The notes under the pieces were generated by a model. It was given only the letters and a program-made list of their open reading frames with translations, had not been told where the DNA came from and did not search any database. The position numbers were made by a program, and so were the translations under genes. Positions 13,071-24,888 of a DNA stretch of 64,000 bases are shown one piece after another (the stretch's first letter is position 1; the number at the start of each line of letters is the position of its first letter). The DNA comes from Siphonodentalium dalli (taxonomy: Eukaryota > Mollusca > Scaphopoda > Gadilida > Siphonodentaliidae), in NCBI GenBank assembly GCA_032622095.1, contig CP136068.1, forward strand, positions 134,795,989-134,859,988. The letters are read 5' to 3'.

Positions 13071-15130
13071 ATTAACAAGACAGTCAATGACATTTTAAGA
13101 ATTACTATAGAGACATAGAGTTATGTCCCTGGTCCCACCCTATTTAACCTGGTGACCCCATCTGAATAAATTTGAATCCCAGACACCAACAAGACAGTCA
13201 ATGACTGTGGGGTCGCTCACCAGACTGCAAAGACTGGGACTCTGGAGACCACAACAGTCAGAACTTTTCATAAGCACTTTAAAAGAAGTAGATCTAAACA
13301 GGATATGTGGCTAGAGAGGCTTCCTGTATGTAGATCGGTGAATATCCACCTTGAAATTACCAACTATACACTACTGATCACCCCCCTCCTCCAGCTTTAA
13401 CTGACCCAATAACTAAGAATAGAATAAGATGTGTATAATTCACAACAATATTAAAACAAGTATATACTATTATACATCTTTATTATTTAAGAAAAACAAC
13501 TGGAATAAATAACAAGACAGTCGAAGACTGTGGGGTCGCTCACCAGACTGTAAAGACTGATGAGACTGGGACTCTGGAGACCACAATAGTCAGAACTTTT
13601 CATAATCACTTTAAAAGAAGTAGATCTAAACACGATATGTGGCTAGAGAGGCTTCAGTAGTGTACAGTGGGTAATTTCAAGGTGAATATCCACCTTGAAA
13701 TTACCCACTGTACACTACTGATCATCCCCCTACTCCAGCTCAACAAGTCCCCTCCCGACCGGGCTCCAGACTCCCAAGTCTTAGGTTGGAATTTCACAAC
13801 CGACATCTCAAACTTTCTCAATTGTTTGAAATTTCCAATCTCACAAGCACCTTTTTATTAAACCATTTAGACATGTTTGAAGCCCAATTATCCATGGACC
13901 CAAAACACCATACATGTATGTCAAATTAATCAGTCAGGTAGTTCCAAGGTAGATGTTTTAATGAATTTAATGATTTTATTAGACACAAAAGTGTAACTCC
14001 CCATAGCCCCGTCATTTCTTAACAGGTTGACCTCATGTTAACAAATCTGAATCTCAGTCACTAAAGGATCCTCCAACTATATGTAAGCTAAATAGTCAAA
14101 CCTCTCTTGAGAAGACATTTTAAGAATTACTATAGAGACATATAGTTGTCCCTGGTCCCACCCTATTTAACCGGGTGACCCCATCTGAATAAATTTGAAT
14201 CCCCGACACCAAAAAACCCTTCATACTAAATATCAGTAAAATAGACCTGATGGTCCTTGTGAAGGAAGCATATTAAGAGTGAAACTGTCCTTCACTTGGC
14301 CCCTATTTGACCAGGTGACCCCATTAACAAAAATCTGAATTGCAGTTAAACAAGAACAGTCGATGCTAAATAAGCCAACTAGTTTTTGGCTCTTGCAAAC
14401 ATATTTTAAGAATTACTATGTGGTGAAATAGTTATGTCTCTGGCTCTGCCCTTATTCAACTTTGTGATCACATTTTCACAAATCTGTCACCCAAGGTAAT
14501 TTCATACCAAATATAAGCAAATAGGCCATTTGATTCTTGCATAGAAGACATATCATGAATTACTATGGAGAGAAAGGGTAATGTACTGGCCTTGCACCTA
14601 CTTGACCCGGTGACCCTGATAAATGTGTTAAATGTCCTGTTAAAAAATGTGAACAATACATATGATAGATTGTTGTTGTAATTGGGAATTAATGACCTCT
14701 AGCAGATCTCCAGGGAATGTTTATAAAAATGTCAGATTTCACTTGACATGTGTAGGCATAAAAAAAAATTATTTAAATGTTGTTTGGAGTTATGTCCCTG
14801 GCCTGCCCACATTTTGCCCAGTGACCTCATGTTAACAAATCTGAACCCCAGTCACCCAAGGATCCTTCATACCAAATATGAACCCATTTTGGCCTGATGG
14901 TATTTGAGATGTTTAAAAGAATCACTATGGAGGGAAAGAGTTATGGCCCTGGCTTCACAACTATTTGACCCAGTGACCTCTGAATGTGAGTCACCTAGGG
15001 AACATCCACACTAAATATGAACCCATTCGGTCTTATGGGTCCAGAGGAGAAGAAGTTTAAAGATTTGTTTACGCACGGATGGACGGACGGACAGACGATG
15101 GACGAGGAGTGATGACTATAGCTAAATACT
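13070..15130 (+). repeat. Cluster of dispersed repeat copies with three heads
   Basis: 'aacaagacagtc' heads lie at about 13076, 13190 and 13511. The last two share about 130 bp (ctgggactctggagaccaca, then gaagtagatctaaaca). The bodies repeat the ctatttgacc..gtgacc and aaatatgaaccc units and end with gacggacggacagacgatgg near 15090. Confidence 0.65.
13655..13720. repeat. 66 bp perfect-looking hairpin
   Basis: cagtagtgtacagtgggta at 13655 and its complement tacccactgtacactactg at 13702-13720 bracket ttcaaggtg/caccttgaa, leaving a loop of about 4 bp. A half copy (ccaccttgaaattacc) is at 13348-13380. Confidence 0.85.
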
Positions 15131-15149
15131 ATCAAATAGTGTTCATTAA

Positions 15150-16090
15150 TAACCCTGGTTCAAGAGTATATGGGTTAATTAATTAAAACCAAAATCCATA
15201 CAGATGAAGATAGTGCTATGGAAAACCTAGGTACCATAAGAAATATGAGGTAAATCAGAATAAACATATTTTACTTATTGCTTTGGATGGCAGTGTGTAA
15301 AAGGGTTAATTATTTCTAATCAAATCAACCAATCGATACCAAAAACTATACAGGTGAGGGGTGTGTCATCATAAACCTACATATCAAATATGAACACAAT
15401 CGGACAAAAAAGACTTTGGTTACAGCTAGCTCATGCCTATGTGCAGATGCAAAGTGTTAATAATTTTTAAACTGGAATAAAGAGTCATCAGTCACAGTTT
15501 GACAGATAATAAACAGGTCTGCAAGGCACCAGTGGTATCAGGTGTCCATACTGGTAGCTATATTGTCTCATTCAATAACACAGTGCTCAGTGGGGTAATC
15601 TTCTCTTAAAACTTTCATAGTGCAAACAAGTATGAATTATAAAGGGTCATAACTCTGTTAAAATATATCGGATCAAACCCATATTCGAAATTGATCTGTA
15701 CTAAGGGGTCAGAAATTCATATACCAATTTTGGTGTCGGTCAGATGAAAAATGTTTGAGTCATCCTGGCTTGGATGAATTCTATTTAAAAACAAGAGTGG
15801 AAAGGGTTAAATAAACAATACCAAAACCCATACAGATGAAGAACGTGCTAAGAAAGACCTAGGTAAGAAATATGAGGCAGATCAGGGCAGATCAGAAGAA
15901 AATTGTTTGACTTAGATGCATCAGATAGCATTTGTGTGCAGGGTTAATTATTTTCTAAACTGATCAACCAATCGATACCAAAAACTATACAGGTGAGGGG
16001 TGTGTCATTATAAACCTACATATCAAATATGAACACAATCGGACAAAAAATACTTAGGTTACAGCATTGGATAGCTCATGCCTATGTGTG
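15150..16090 (+). repeat. Direct duplication of a ~300 bp block, spaced ~650 bp
   Basis: Blocks 15180-15450 and 15810-16085 share accaatcgataccaaaaact, tacaggtgaggggtgtgtca and catatcaaatatgaacacaa in the same order. Confidence 0.75.
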
Positions 16091-16613
16091 GATTTTTAGA
16101 GTTTATGTCCCTGGCTCTGCCCCTATTTGACCAAGTGACCCAATTTTTAAAAATCTGAACCCCAGTCACCCAAGGTCCCTCGGTACCAAATATAAGCTAA
16201 ATCGGCCCAATATTTCTTGAGAAGTCATTCTAAGAATTACTATGGAGGAATAGTTATGGCCCTGGTTTCTCAACTAATCAGCCTGGTGACCTCATTTGGA
16301 CAAATCTGAATGTGAGTCACATAGGGAACATCCACACCAAATATGAACCCATTCGGCTTTATAGTTCTGGAAAAGAAGTCGTTCTAAGAATTTTTATGAA
16401 GGAATCGAGTTGTGGCCCTGCTTTCTCAACTAATTGACCTGATGACCTCATTTGAACAAATCGGAATGTGATTCACCTAGGGAACATCCACACCAAATAT
16501 GAACCCGTTCAGTCTTACGGTTCTTGAGGCGAAGATGATTCTTGACGGACGGACAGACGAGGAGTGATGACTATAGCTCCACCAGAGACTTCGTCTCAGG
16601 TGAGCTAAAAAGC
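16090..16613 (+). repeat. Dispersed repeat copy ending caggtgagctaaa
   Basis: Three body units (gtccctggctctgcccctat; ctggtttctcaactaat; ctgctttctcaactaat) lead to the end at 16598-16613 with accagagacttcgtctcagg. Confidence 0.65.
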
Positions 16614-17393
16614 GATGAATAGATCAACATTCAAGATGAAGATAGGCGATGAATGTATTTCGTACTTCGGAAATATCGCACCATAACGGTCCAATAAATA
16701 TGTGGATTTCTGTTCATATGCGGTCGATGACACCGACGATGTAAACATGTATGCTTTGAAGAGAGTTGTTATCAATGAGCACAATGAATAGGTGAATACC
16801 TAGTCCTAGTCATGACGCTGTTGTTTTATGGAGTATTTTTGTAGTGTCCAATACATTGGCGGATTGGAATAGTATCCATCATTCACTGCACATAATAATA
16901 CTTCACCGAGACAGCAACAGGTAAGCTCTAACATTTAACCAGCCCAATCGTCAAAACGCTTAATCTGTATACTGGTTTTTCTGAGCTTGTCTCATATGGT
17001 TGCTGTACTACAGCCTGTAGCATACTTGACGACATGGTTACATAACTTCTTTATTTACATTTTTGTATCTTCAGGCTATACATGTATTTAGTTTTAAATC
17101 CGCACATATCTCACATGTTGTTTCGTTGTCCACATGAACAGACCGTTACTCCAAGCTGAAGTTTTCGCGATCGCCGCACTGTTTTCTATGGATATACGCT
17201 CGCTATGTCATCAAACCTCAAATAAAATCACACCATATTGCATTATTTTGTTTTATTTCTTCATTATACAGCACAAAACATGCTTTAAATGTCATGTTCC
17301 GCCTTATTTTCCCACAGCTTGGTATTTCGATGCTCCAGTGGCTACTAACTAATCCGATACCGCGCAGTAAGTTTTCTCGAAACAGTGGGCGGG
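16614..17393. other. Right interior of the 9.6 kb element, no gene seen
   Basis: Two overlapping frames (72 and 62 codons, 17134-17482) run into the right TIR and are not credible genes. Confidence 0.4.
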
Positions 17394-17573
17394 AGATTCT
17401 ACCACTCGCTCTGTCTAATAAAATGTTAAAAGAAACCCTTACAAATTCGCAATTAAGACGTTTTACTACTATATTTCATTAATATAAATGTTTTAAGTCA
17501 ACCCCCACCTGCAACACGTGCATACTAATTGTTTTATTTCTACCGCGTAGTTCCGCACACTGTTTCAAGGTAC

Positions 17574-17690
17574 CCGATGGTCACGGCCAAACAGAAGTGC
17601 CGATATTAACCCCTAAACTTACCAGATTCAGCCAGAATTACAAAAATTTTCCCCATTAACAGACTCACAGCACGGACCCCCGCAAATGTC
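17574..17690 (+). repeat. Right half of the interrupted dispersed repeat
   Basis: It begins with CCGATGGTCACG and continues gccaaacagaagtgccgata, then accagattcagc and cagcacggacccccgc, as in the intact copy at 7603-7715. Confidence 0.85.
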
Positions 17691-17969
17691 AGACAATCTA
17701 AATTCAAAATAGAACCCCATCACCTGTGTGAGAATAAAGCGATATGTGAGGTACTAACATGGCTTTAATAATACAAAATTCAATAGATTCCATCTGATAT
17801 GTTTAAACAATAAATCTATGTACACCACAAATATATCGCGGCAAAATCAATCAACGTACAAAACGGTGGCATTAAAATCATATAACAGTAAGAGAGCCTA
17901 CAGATAAAACAAGAAATAACTTAAAACAGTCTGATGAAGAAAACAGATCTATTGTATAACATTACAACT

Positions 17970-18496
17970 TTAATATTCATAGGAATAAGGCCCCAGAATA
18001 TTTATAGATTTTCAATTTAAAGGCTCACCTAATTTTCGAATGCCCAGATCACATTATATACAACATATTTCATATTGTATACCATTTGGAAGAGGAACCA
18101 AAAATATATATATTCTACTGGAATACGGGAACAGCTGTGGCCTAGGAATGTCCACCAAGTGACAGAGACTTCCCTCGATATTTCCCATAATGCGTCATAA
18201 TTCACTTCACAACTAAGAGATAGTTATTCTCCTTCCACTGAGAATAATAGACTGGCAGTACAGACCAGATCAATATTAAGCACAGAACACACGTCGGTAC
18301 CTTGACAAACACAAAATGTTCCGTTTATTTGATTGGATAAGTTGATGCAATTTTTTGGAGCTTCCTCTTTCAAATGGTATACTAGTACAATATGGAATAT
18401 GTTGTATATAAATGTGATCTGGGAATTCGAAAATTATGTGGGCCGTTAATATTCATAGGAATGAGGTCCCAGAATAATTATAGATTTTCAATTTAA
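17970..18496. mobile_element. TTAA element with AGG ends, flanked by 51 bp direct repeats
   Basis: The element 18021-18445 has ends AGGCTCACCTAATTTTCG and CGAAAATTATGTGGGCC. The arms extend about 70 bp through gatcacatt, gttgtatata and ccatttg. TTAA flanks it at 18017-18020 and 18446-18449. The flanks 17970-18020 and 18446-18496 are near-identical 51 bp copies, each beginning and ending with TTAA. A second copy of the element is at 36905-37331. Confidence 0.75.
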
Positions 18497-18499
18497 GAT

Positions 18500-19340
18500 A
18501 ACTTTTGAGATTACAACCTCATGAGAGAAATTCTCATCATAATTTTGAGTTCACAATCCTTTCGATACCTTCCTTTTAAGATTCACAGACCAACATGTAA
18601 CTGGCTTGAACGGGTCCGAGACTTCAGAAGCTCAAAATTGTGTTGTGGATATACCATGTTTCATCCTCCAATTTTTATAAATTCCTAATTGACGATATCA
18701 TAGAATTTTCCAAATTTAAAGAGCATTTGGTGATTATATAATTTATTAAATGTCGCAATTAATCTTATCATGGCAGTAAGTATGATTCTGCGATATTTAA
18801 TGCCACATTTTTAGGGTAAAATTAGAACTCCCGGTGCAAGATGGCCGTCAAAATGGCAGCCGGAAGTGGAAAATTTTACGATTTTTTGAATACAGCTGAC
18901 TAGTATGTTGTTTCAAGGTTGTCACGAGTAATTGTCAGACCGAGCTAAATATTGACTTTCAAGGGTAGACTGTTTTATTATATGTAACCCAAGGAATGAC
19001 AGTTAGTCATAGAATCACAAATTTTGAAGCTTGGAAAACCCATTATAATTTTAAGCACAATGAGGTCCATGAACTTTTTATGTTAAGTTGCTCCGTTTTC
19101 AAATAGAAGCGAAGTGAACATTGTCATTGTATTCATGAGATTATTAATATGAAATTGTGAATCTATATTAATATAATAAAATCCATTTTTAACTTTTAGC
19201 AGGATTCATATTGTATATACCATAACCATCTAAACATGATAAAGTCATACAGAACCATGAATATTAAGTAAATAATGGAGAAATGAATTGTCAATTAGAG
19301 GCCGGTTACACCGGTACAAGGTTGTGTGTTTATTACATAT
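18500..19340. other. No gene seen
   Basis: AT-rich single-copy-looking DNA. A 'gccgtcaaaatggcagccgg' stretch at 18843 is the only GC-rich word. Confidence 0.4.
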
Positions 19341-19354
19341 CCAACAACCAGTGA

Positions 19355-19664
19355 TTGATTGATTGGGGTTTATTGTCGCTTTAGCAACTAAGGCCATATC
19401 ACGACATTGCCAGTTTTAGTGGTGGAGGAAATCCGCACACTTGCGACTAATCTAACAGTGATTTCAATGGCTGATAGACTCGTCAACCATGTGCGGCAAA
19501 CCACCGGCCATCGGCGAGTAACTGGCAACTCCACCAGATAACGATTTCGAGTTACAAAGTCCACTATGGAAACATGTGGATTTGAACCCTTATTGCCAGC
19601 GCTGGAGGGCGAAACGGCTTGGAGTGGTACCCCTAACCGATTGAGCCACCGAGGCCCCCCCCCA
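19355..19664 (-). mobile_element. tRNA-derived SINE
   Basis: Read on the minus strand, it starts ggcctcggtggctcaatcgg. The A box TGGCTCAATCGG is at 19637-19648 and the B box GGTTCAAATCC at 19578-19588. It ends in an aatcaatcaatca tail after a body containing ttgctaaagcgacaataaac. An exact 14 bp target duplication CCAACAACCAGTGA is at 19341-19354 and 19665-19678. The 114-codon frame here is a shadow. Confidence 0.92.
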
Positions 19665-19789
19665 CCAACAACCAGTGAGCCATTTTTGTAAAGCTGAAAG
19701 ATAAAACTTGTTCTAAAGAGATCAAATGACAAAAATCATTTCAGACACAACCAAGAATCTCGTAGAGTCATCAGTTCCAACTCATCCCT

Positions 19790-20090
19790 AACAGGCAGAT
19801 AACTGAATATTCTGATTCTGCATCGCCTCATCTGCTATGGGAGACCTAGACATAGATTTAAGTTCTCAGATGGTGAAGATGGTGATGTGTACCCATTGGG
19901 CACCTCGATTATGCATTGTGTCATCTGCCAATTTAATGATACAGAGAAACTAAACTAAATAAGAAAAAGAAACTTTTTATAGAAGCTAAAAAAGTTGATA
20001 ATGTGATAATAAATATCCTTTCCAGAGAAGATGAGGCCTAAGAATGAGGTCCCCAGAGGGTGAATTTAATAGCTTTGACATGTGAAATCT
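19790..20090 (-). mobile_element. Family C fragment, reversed
   Basis: It holds the family C core in reverse (cctcatctgctatgggagac, then attatgcattgtgtcatctg) and one half palindrome (gaatgaggtccccagagggt). Neither intact end is present. Confidence 0.6.
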
Positions 20091-20155
20091 CATTATTGGA
20101 GAGTTATTAGTAATGAAAATAAGAACAAATTCAATCTATTTGTTCATGTACTTTG

Positions 20156-20396
20156 TTAACCCTTTGAGTACCAGGGGCCGATCTCATCGGCCCTAAACCT
20201 ACAAAATAAGTCTGTTAAAGAATATAAGAATAATAATTAAAATTGTTAAAAAAAAAAAAAAAAAAAAAATTGTTAGGCCAATACATTCTCTTATATATGC
20301 GAGGCGACCTATGGTCGACTCGCATATATAAGAGAATGCATTGGCACAGGGTATATGGGTCGATACAAAAATCGGACCTGGCACTCAAAGGGTTAA
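20156..20396 (-). mobile_element. Family A TTAA MITE, subtype 2
   Basis: TTAA CCCTTTGAGTACCAGG ... CCTGGCACTCAAAGGG TTAA. It holds one 67 bp hairpin (ccaatacattctc...cattggc) and a 21 bp poly(A). Subtype 2 end words are ggccgat and tcgatacaaaaatcgg. Confidence 0.88.
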
Positions 20397-20471
20397 AGAC
20401 AGTTTTTTTTACAGACTTTTATAAAATTGATGTTATTTCTCATGAACCCACTTCGAAGGACTTCAGTCCCT

Positions 20472-20888
20472 TTAAAGGTACTCAATACGATCAGACAGTC
20501 CCCATACCATCAAGATACAACAACAATATTTCTTCAAAATACGCTTCAGTTATCAGAATCAATTTATTGCAACAAAATAATGCTAACCACTGTCAACTAT
20601 GGTATCAAATTTCCCAAAACTTGTTATTTATCAACATTTTGTTGAACAAAATTTGACCGTAATGCAACTTGATTTTAGAGTTATCCATCTTCATCCGCAA
20701 TTTTGTCCGAGACCATCCATTTTCTGGGCCATATATTATTACACATCTAGAGAAATAACAAACTTCAAAAATCCATATCTGATCGACTCGAATCAAATAT
20801 TTTTTACCCCCGAAGCCAAAGAAATAGTAATTTAGGAGCGTCTGATTGGATTGAGTCGTTTAATTTATTTCACCTGAGGTGCCTTTAA
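20472..20888. mobile_element. TTAA element with AGG...CCT ends
   Basis: TTAA|AGGTACTCAATACGATCAGA at the left. The right end carries tctgattggattgagt and GGTGCCT|TTAA. The arms match with a short insertion in the right one. It is non-coding; the small frames inside are shadows. Confidence 0.55.
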
Positions 20889-20902
20889 AACAGCAATAAG
20901 GA

Positions 20903-21696
20903 CAAGTCTATATATCATTTGCAGAATGAGTGATGCTATAATGCACAGCGGGCTAGCATCACCAAATTCATCCTCTGGGTACCTCATTCTACTTAGGCCA
21001 CATCTTCGGGGAAGTCTCAAATTAATTTTGTTTTAAGTTACTTTTTCCCTTCTGGGAAGTTTCTATATTCCCTAATTTGCAGAAGATAAAATGCATAATC
21101 GAGGTGACTAATGGGTGAACATCACCAACTTCAACTGGGGAACTTCAATCTGATCCTAGGTCTCCCATAGCAGTTGAGGCCAGGGGCGCCGGAAGCATCC
21201 AAGGGCAGGGGGGGGCAGAGCCTACAAAAAGGGCACTTTTCCGCAAAAAAAGGGCATTTTCTCCGCAAACTCGGGAAAATAACCATAAATTCATTGTGGC
21301 AAAAATCCCTATTTTAATGGTATTTGTCGGTTTTTATGGCCGTTTTGTGATAAAATTTACAAAAAATTAATATTCCTTGTGAAATTGGTGGTATTTGGAC
21401 CAAAAAAGTCACATTTTGCTATAAAAACACGAGATTAAACACACAAAAAGCATTTTCTGTCTCCAGAAAAAGGGCAAGTCCTGCCCCCGCTCGCCCCCCC
21501 CCCCCTTGGTCAAGGGCAGGGGGTCAGCTGCCCCCTCTGCCCCCCCCTATTCCGGCGCCCCTGGTTGAGGCCTGAGCAGAATGAGGTTCTCAGAGGGTGA
21601 ATTTGTGATGCTAGCCAGCCATGCAGGATAGCGTCACTAAATTCACCCTCTGGGGACCTCATTCTGCCAATGGCGGGCACACTATTTGCAGACTTG
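20903..21696. mobile_element. Family C hAT-like element, interrupted by a hAT MITE
   Basis: The left end caagtct...catttgcagaatgag and right end gcacactatttgcagacttg match family C. Near-identical 8 bp flanks are aataagga (20895-20902) and aacaagga (21697-21704). An insertion occupies 21181-21563. Confidence 0.75.
21181..21563. mobile_element. hAT MITE nested in family C
   Basis: 14 bp TIRs CAGGGGCGCCGGAA and TTCCGGCGCCCCTG. The exact 8 bp TSD GTTGAGGC is at 21173-21180 and 21564-21571. TIR sequence and TSD length are typical of hAT. It is 383 bp with no coding capacity. Confidence 0.93.
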
Positions 21697-21704
21697 AACA
21701 AGGA

Positions 21705-22220
21705 ACAAAACCGTAGAACTGTGGAACAATAGAACAAAATGAGAGCACAATTGTGAAATATTTCTACATATAAAATTACAACTTTTGGATAAAAATTGAG
21801 GTCTTTCACGACTAAAATATTTTAACAACCAGATTGATAACTATGGCAAAGAAACAATATAAACAAAACTAAAACAAAAACGATAAACAATGGTGAGAGA
21901 ACCATACGAGAATAAGGCATTTTTTTCCTTTTTCAATTAGAACAACATAGTCTATTTTGCATACTTTCTACCTCTTCCTTCAAGAAGAAATAATGTCGGA
22001 TTGGACAAAAAGATTTCTTACATTTCCACATGTTGATGCCTAGACTCCCTGGAGGATTCAAGAATATATCTCTTTCAGTCTCAATGCATTATGCATCTCC
22101 TGTTGCTTACAATGTATGGCGTTATATGGAAAACCCTGCTTTTTATGCAAAGGAAAGTGCAAATTTAACTTTTTGTATCGGTTGCTGACCAACTAAGCTT
22201 ATAAACACATAAAATAGGAC
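21705..22220. other. No gene seen
   Basis: AT-rich spacer; no repeat or coding signal recognised. Confidence 0.35.
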
Positions 22221-22228
22221 ATCAGGCC

Positions 22229-22669
22229 CAAGCCTTGAAATAGTATGTCTGACATTTGCAGAATGAGGTCCCAAAAGGGTGAATTTAGTGATGCTACCCG
22301 CACAGGGGACTAGCATCACTAAATTCACCATCTGGGGACCTAATTATGCCTCACCTTCAGGGAAGTATCTATATAGTCTCAAATTAACATTGTTTTTAGT
22401 TACTTTTTCCCTTCTTTTCAGTTTCTATATCCCCTAATTTGCAGAAGATAAAATGCATAATGGAAGTGACCAATGGGTGAACATCACAATCTTCAACTGG
22501 GGAACTTCAAACTGATTCCAGGTCTACCATAGCTGTTGAGGCCTGAGCAGAATGAGGTTCCCACGGGGTGAAATTGGTGACGTAGGCCCACGATGCAGGA
22601 TAGCATCACTAAATTCACCCCTCTGAGGACCTCATTCTGCAAATGTTAGAAACACTATTTCAAGGCTTG
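22229..22669. mobile_element. Family C hAT-like element, intact ends
   Basis: CAAGCCTTGAAATAGT ... ACTATTTCAAGGCTTG with exact 8 bp TSD ATCAGGCC (22221-22228, 22670-22677). Two ~90 bp palindromes (gaatgaggt...acctaattatg and gaatgaggttc...gacctcattc) flank a core with atgcataatggaagtgac. Confidence 0.92.
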
Positions 22670-22790
22670 ATCAGGCCTTGATTACACATGAGCAAGTCCA
22701 TTGACATAACAATGAGCTTATAACGACTTGACATAACAATGAGGCGAATGAGCTTATAAAGACTTGAGATCAAATCAATGCTCATCTTGC

Positions 22791-23005
22791 TACAGTAATG
22801 CCCGAAGTATACAACCCTTTAACCACAGCAGAATTATGGGAAATTTTTCAGGATTTAGTCGGAAATATGGCTTATTGCCATTCATCGGAAAGCTCTCACC
22901 GAGAGCTTTCCGATGAATGGCAGCAAGCCATATTTCCAACTAAATCCTGAAAAAATTCCCATAATTCTTCTGTGGTTTAGGGGTCGATCATTTAGGACAT
23001 TACTG
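22791..23005. mobile_element. Family B foldback MITE (TA/CAGTAATGC)
   Basis: TACAGTAATGCCC ... GGACATTACTG. The arms meet at gctctcaccgagagc. This is a nearly perfect ~105 bp inverted repeat; the right TA is lost. Confidence 0.9.
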
Positions 23006-23253
23006 CTCAGATCACCATAATTAGCGGACTATGTTGTTCTAATGTCTGCATACAATAAAACAGATGACATTTGATATTCACAAAAATTTCATGCACGTCC
23101 TTGATATAGAATTTTGTGAGAACTAATAAATTAACAGCAGTATCATTATTGTTCAGAGAGATGGTTCTGAGGCCCAGCAAAGTAAGGCATCAAAATAGCA
23201 TCTTTCTCATCATCTTGAAATTTTTATGTAATGGTATTGAAATGATCGCATAT

Positions 23254-23455
23254 TTAACCCTTCCATGACTGGAGCCTCATAAAATTTTAACCTGGTGACA
23301 TTGCATTCTCTTACAATATTACCTTGACCTTGTAAGCCAGTGCATTCTCTTATATATGCGAGGCACCCCATGGGAGACTCATATATATAAGAGAATACAC
23401 TGGCACATGATATTTTAGTGCTGTGCCAGCACAGCGCCCATCATTAAATGGTTAA
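23254..23455 (-). mobile_element. Family A TTAA MITE, subtype 3, partly decayed
   Basis: TTAACCCTTCCATGACTGGA ... aaatggTTAA. One complete hairpin (cagtgcattctc...cactgg) remains; the other is mostly deleted. Confidence 0.8.
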
Positions 23456-23459
23456 GATA

Positions 23460-24055
23460 TCAAGTTACTTGAGAAAGATGCCATTTTGATGCCGTATTAC
23501 TGGTCCTGGGTTAGTTTTTTTTTAACTCATGACAGGTGATTATATATATATAAAAAAAACTTTCAATTTTAGAAAATAATATATTTTGTTTTGTCTATTG
23601 TAGTTGTTTGCCATGTTTAAGTCCAGCCAACCATGTCCATAGCAAAATCATGCTTAGTATTTGTTAGGTTTTAGAGAGTCTGGTCATTTTCATGTAACCT
23701 AAAATCCCAGAATATAATTTTGTCTATTTATCAATATTGTTTGTTAAGGGAATCCCCTCTTTATTGTATATGAATAATATAGACAAAATGTAGAAAAAAT
23801 GGGGCATAATTCTATCAGAACTTTTGCATAATATATATCTATTGTTGTATATCTTCAACATCTTAACTTTTCCACAAATTTCGTTTGAATCCTCCAGAAT
23901 AAAAACTTTGTGTTTCGCAATATTCTCATGTTTCACAGCCACCATTGATTTGCTTGCCACTAAGAAATAGTGATTAAATTAAACCCAGATGGTGATTACA
24001 ATCTCAAAGTCAACTCCCAGAGATCAGTGAAACCATCTTGATCTAATTACTATAT
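23460..24055. other. No gene seen
   Basis: AT-rich; the 78-codon minus frame at 23724-23960 has no recognisable domain. Confidence 0.35.
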
Positions 24056-24059
24056 GATG

Positions 24060-24280
24060 TACAGTAATGCTCAAAGTAATCGACTTCTTAACCACAGCAG
24101 AATTATGGGTAACTTTTCAGGATTTAGTCGGAAATATGGCTTGTTGCCATTCATCGGAAAGCTCTCCCCGAGAGCTTTCCGATGAATGGCAACAAGCCAT
24201 ATTTCCGACTAAGTCCTGAAAAGTTACCCATAATTCTGATGTGGTTAAGAAAGAAGTCGATTAATTAGAGCATTACTGTA
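24060..24280. mobile_element. Family B foldback MITE
   Basis: TACAGTAATGC ... GCATTACTGTA, with both TA targets present. The centre is gctctccccgagagc. Confidence 0.94.
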
Positions 24281-24885
24281 TATGTGAGTTTTGTTGCAAA
24301 CGGGAAACCGTAATCGTAACTACGGTTATTGCGAAACGACAACTGATAGAATGAATACAAATTCTAGTGGCGTAGTACTCTATTCGCAATTATTATCAGA
24401 AGTTCATTATGCGAAAAGGAGTGTTATAAAGGCAACTGAATACAGACGAATGGATAGACAGATGGAAGAAAATCCTTCCTATAGCCCCTCAACTATTGAA
24501 CATGGCTGGCTACTGTAATAACCCCATGAGATAATATTGTCCTCTGAACACGCGAGGCACAAAGGTAGGCGACTCTCAACCAATCCAACGAACGGTCTCT
24601 CAATGTCCCCAGTATATTACAATTATAATATACAGGAGGTAACTCTAATTCATATGTAATAATGTATACAGCCATTTTGTACAATATGCACTGGTTTTGT
24701 GGAATGTTTGATTTTCAACCCAAACACAGAAATAGGCAAGAGACACTTTCAACTACACATTAGTTGGCGTGAGTAGATGATAGTATGTAGTCAACAGACA
24801 AATTGAAAATCATGCTTCTTAAGGTTATTTATCATTGAAAAAAACAGAAAACCGGAACAGGGTTCAAATATGGTGTCGGTCTAAG
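24281..24885. other. No gene supported
   Basis: The plus frame at 24291-24518 ends in words seen in dispersed repeats (gacgaatggatagacagatg). No splice or domain evidence. Confidence 0.35.
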
Positions 24886-24888
24886 CAG

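Larger units (their letters stand above)
7973..17573. mobile_element. 9.6 kb long-TIR element, apparently non-autonomous
   Basis: The left arm 7973-8142 and the right arm 17394-17573 are inverted copies. They share CGAAACAGTG/CTTGAAACAGTG, gcaggtggggttga, aacatttatatta, atatagtagta and, at the inner end, aacattttattagat/cagag with ggtagaatct. The direct repeat CCGATGGTCACG lies at 7961-7972 and 17574-17585. Removing the element joins the two halves of a repeat whose intact copies sit at 7150-7700. No transposase frame is visible. Long TIRs with a 9-12 bp TSD suggest a Mutator-like (MULE) element; this class is inferred. Confidence 0.8.

Noticed and set aside
19388-19732. 114-codon minus frame as a protein
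   Set aside because: It lies almost entirely in the SINE; its start is in the flank beyond the target duplication.
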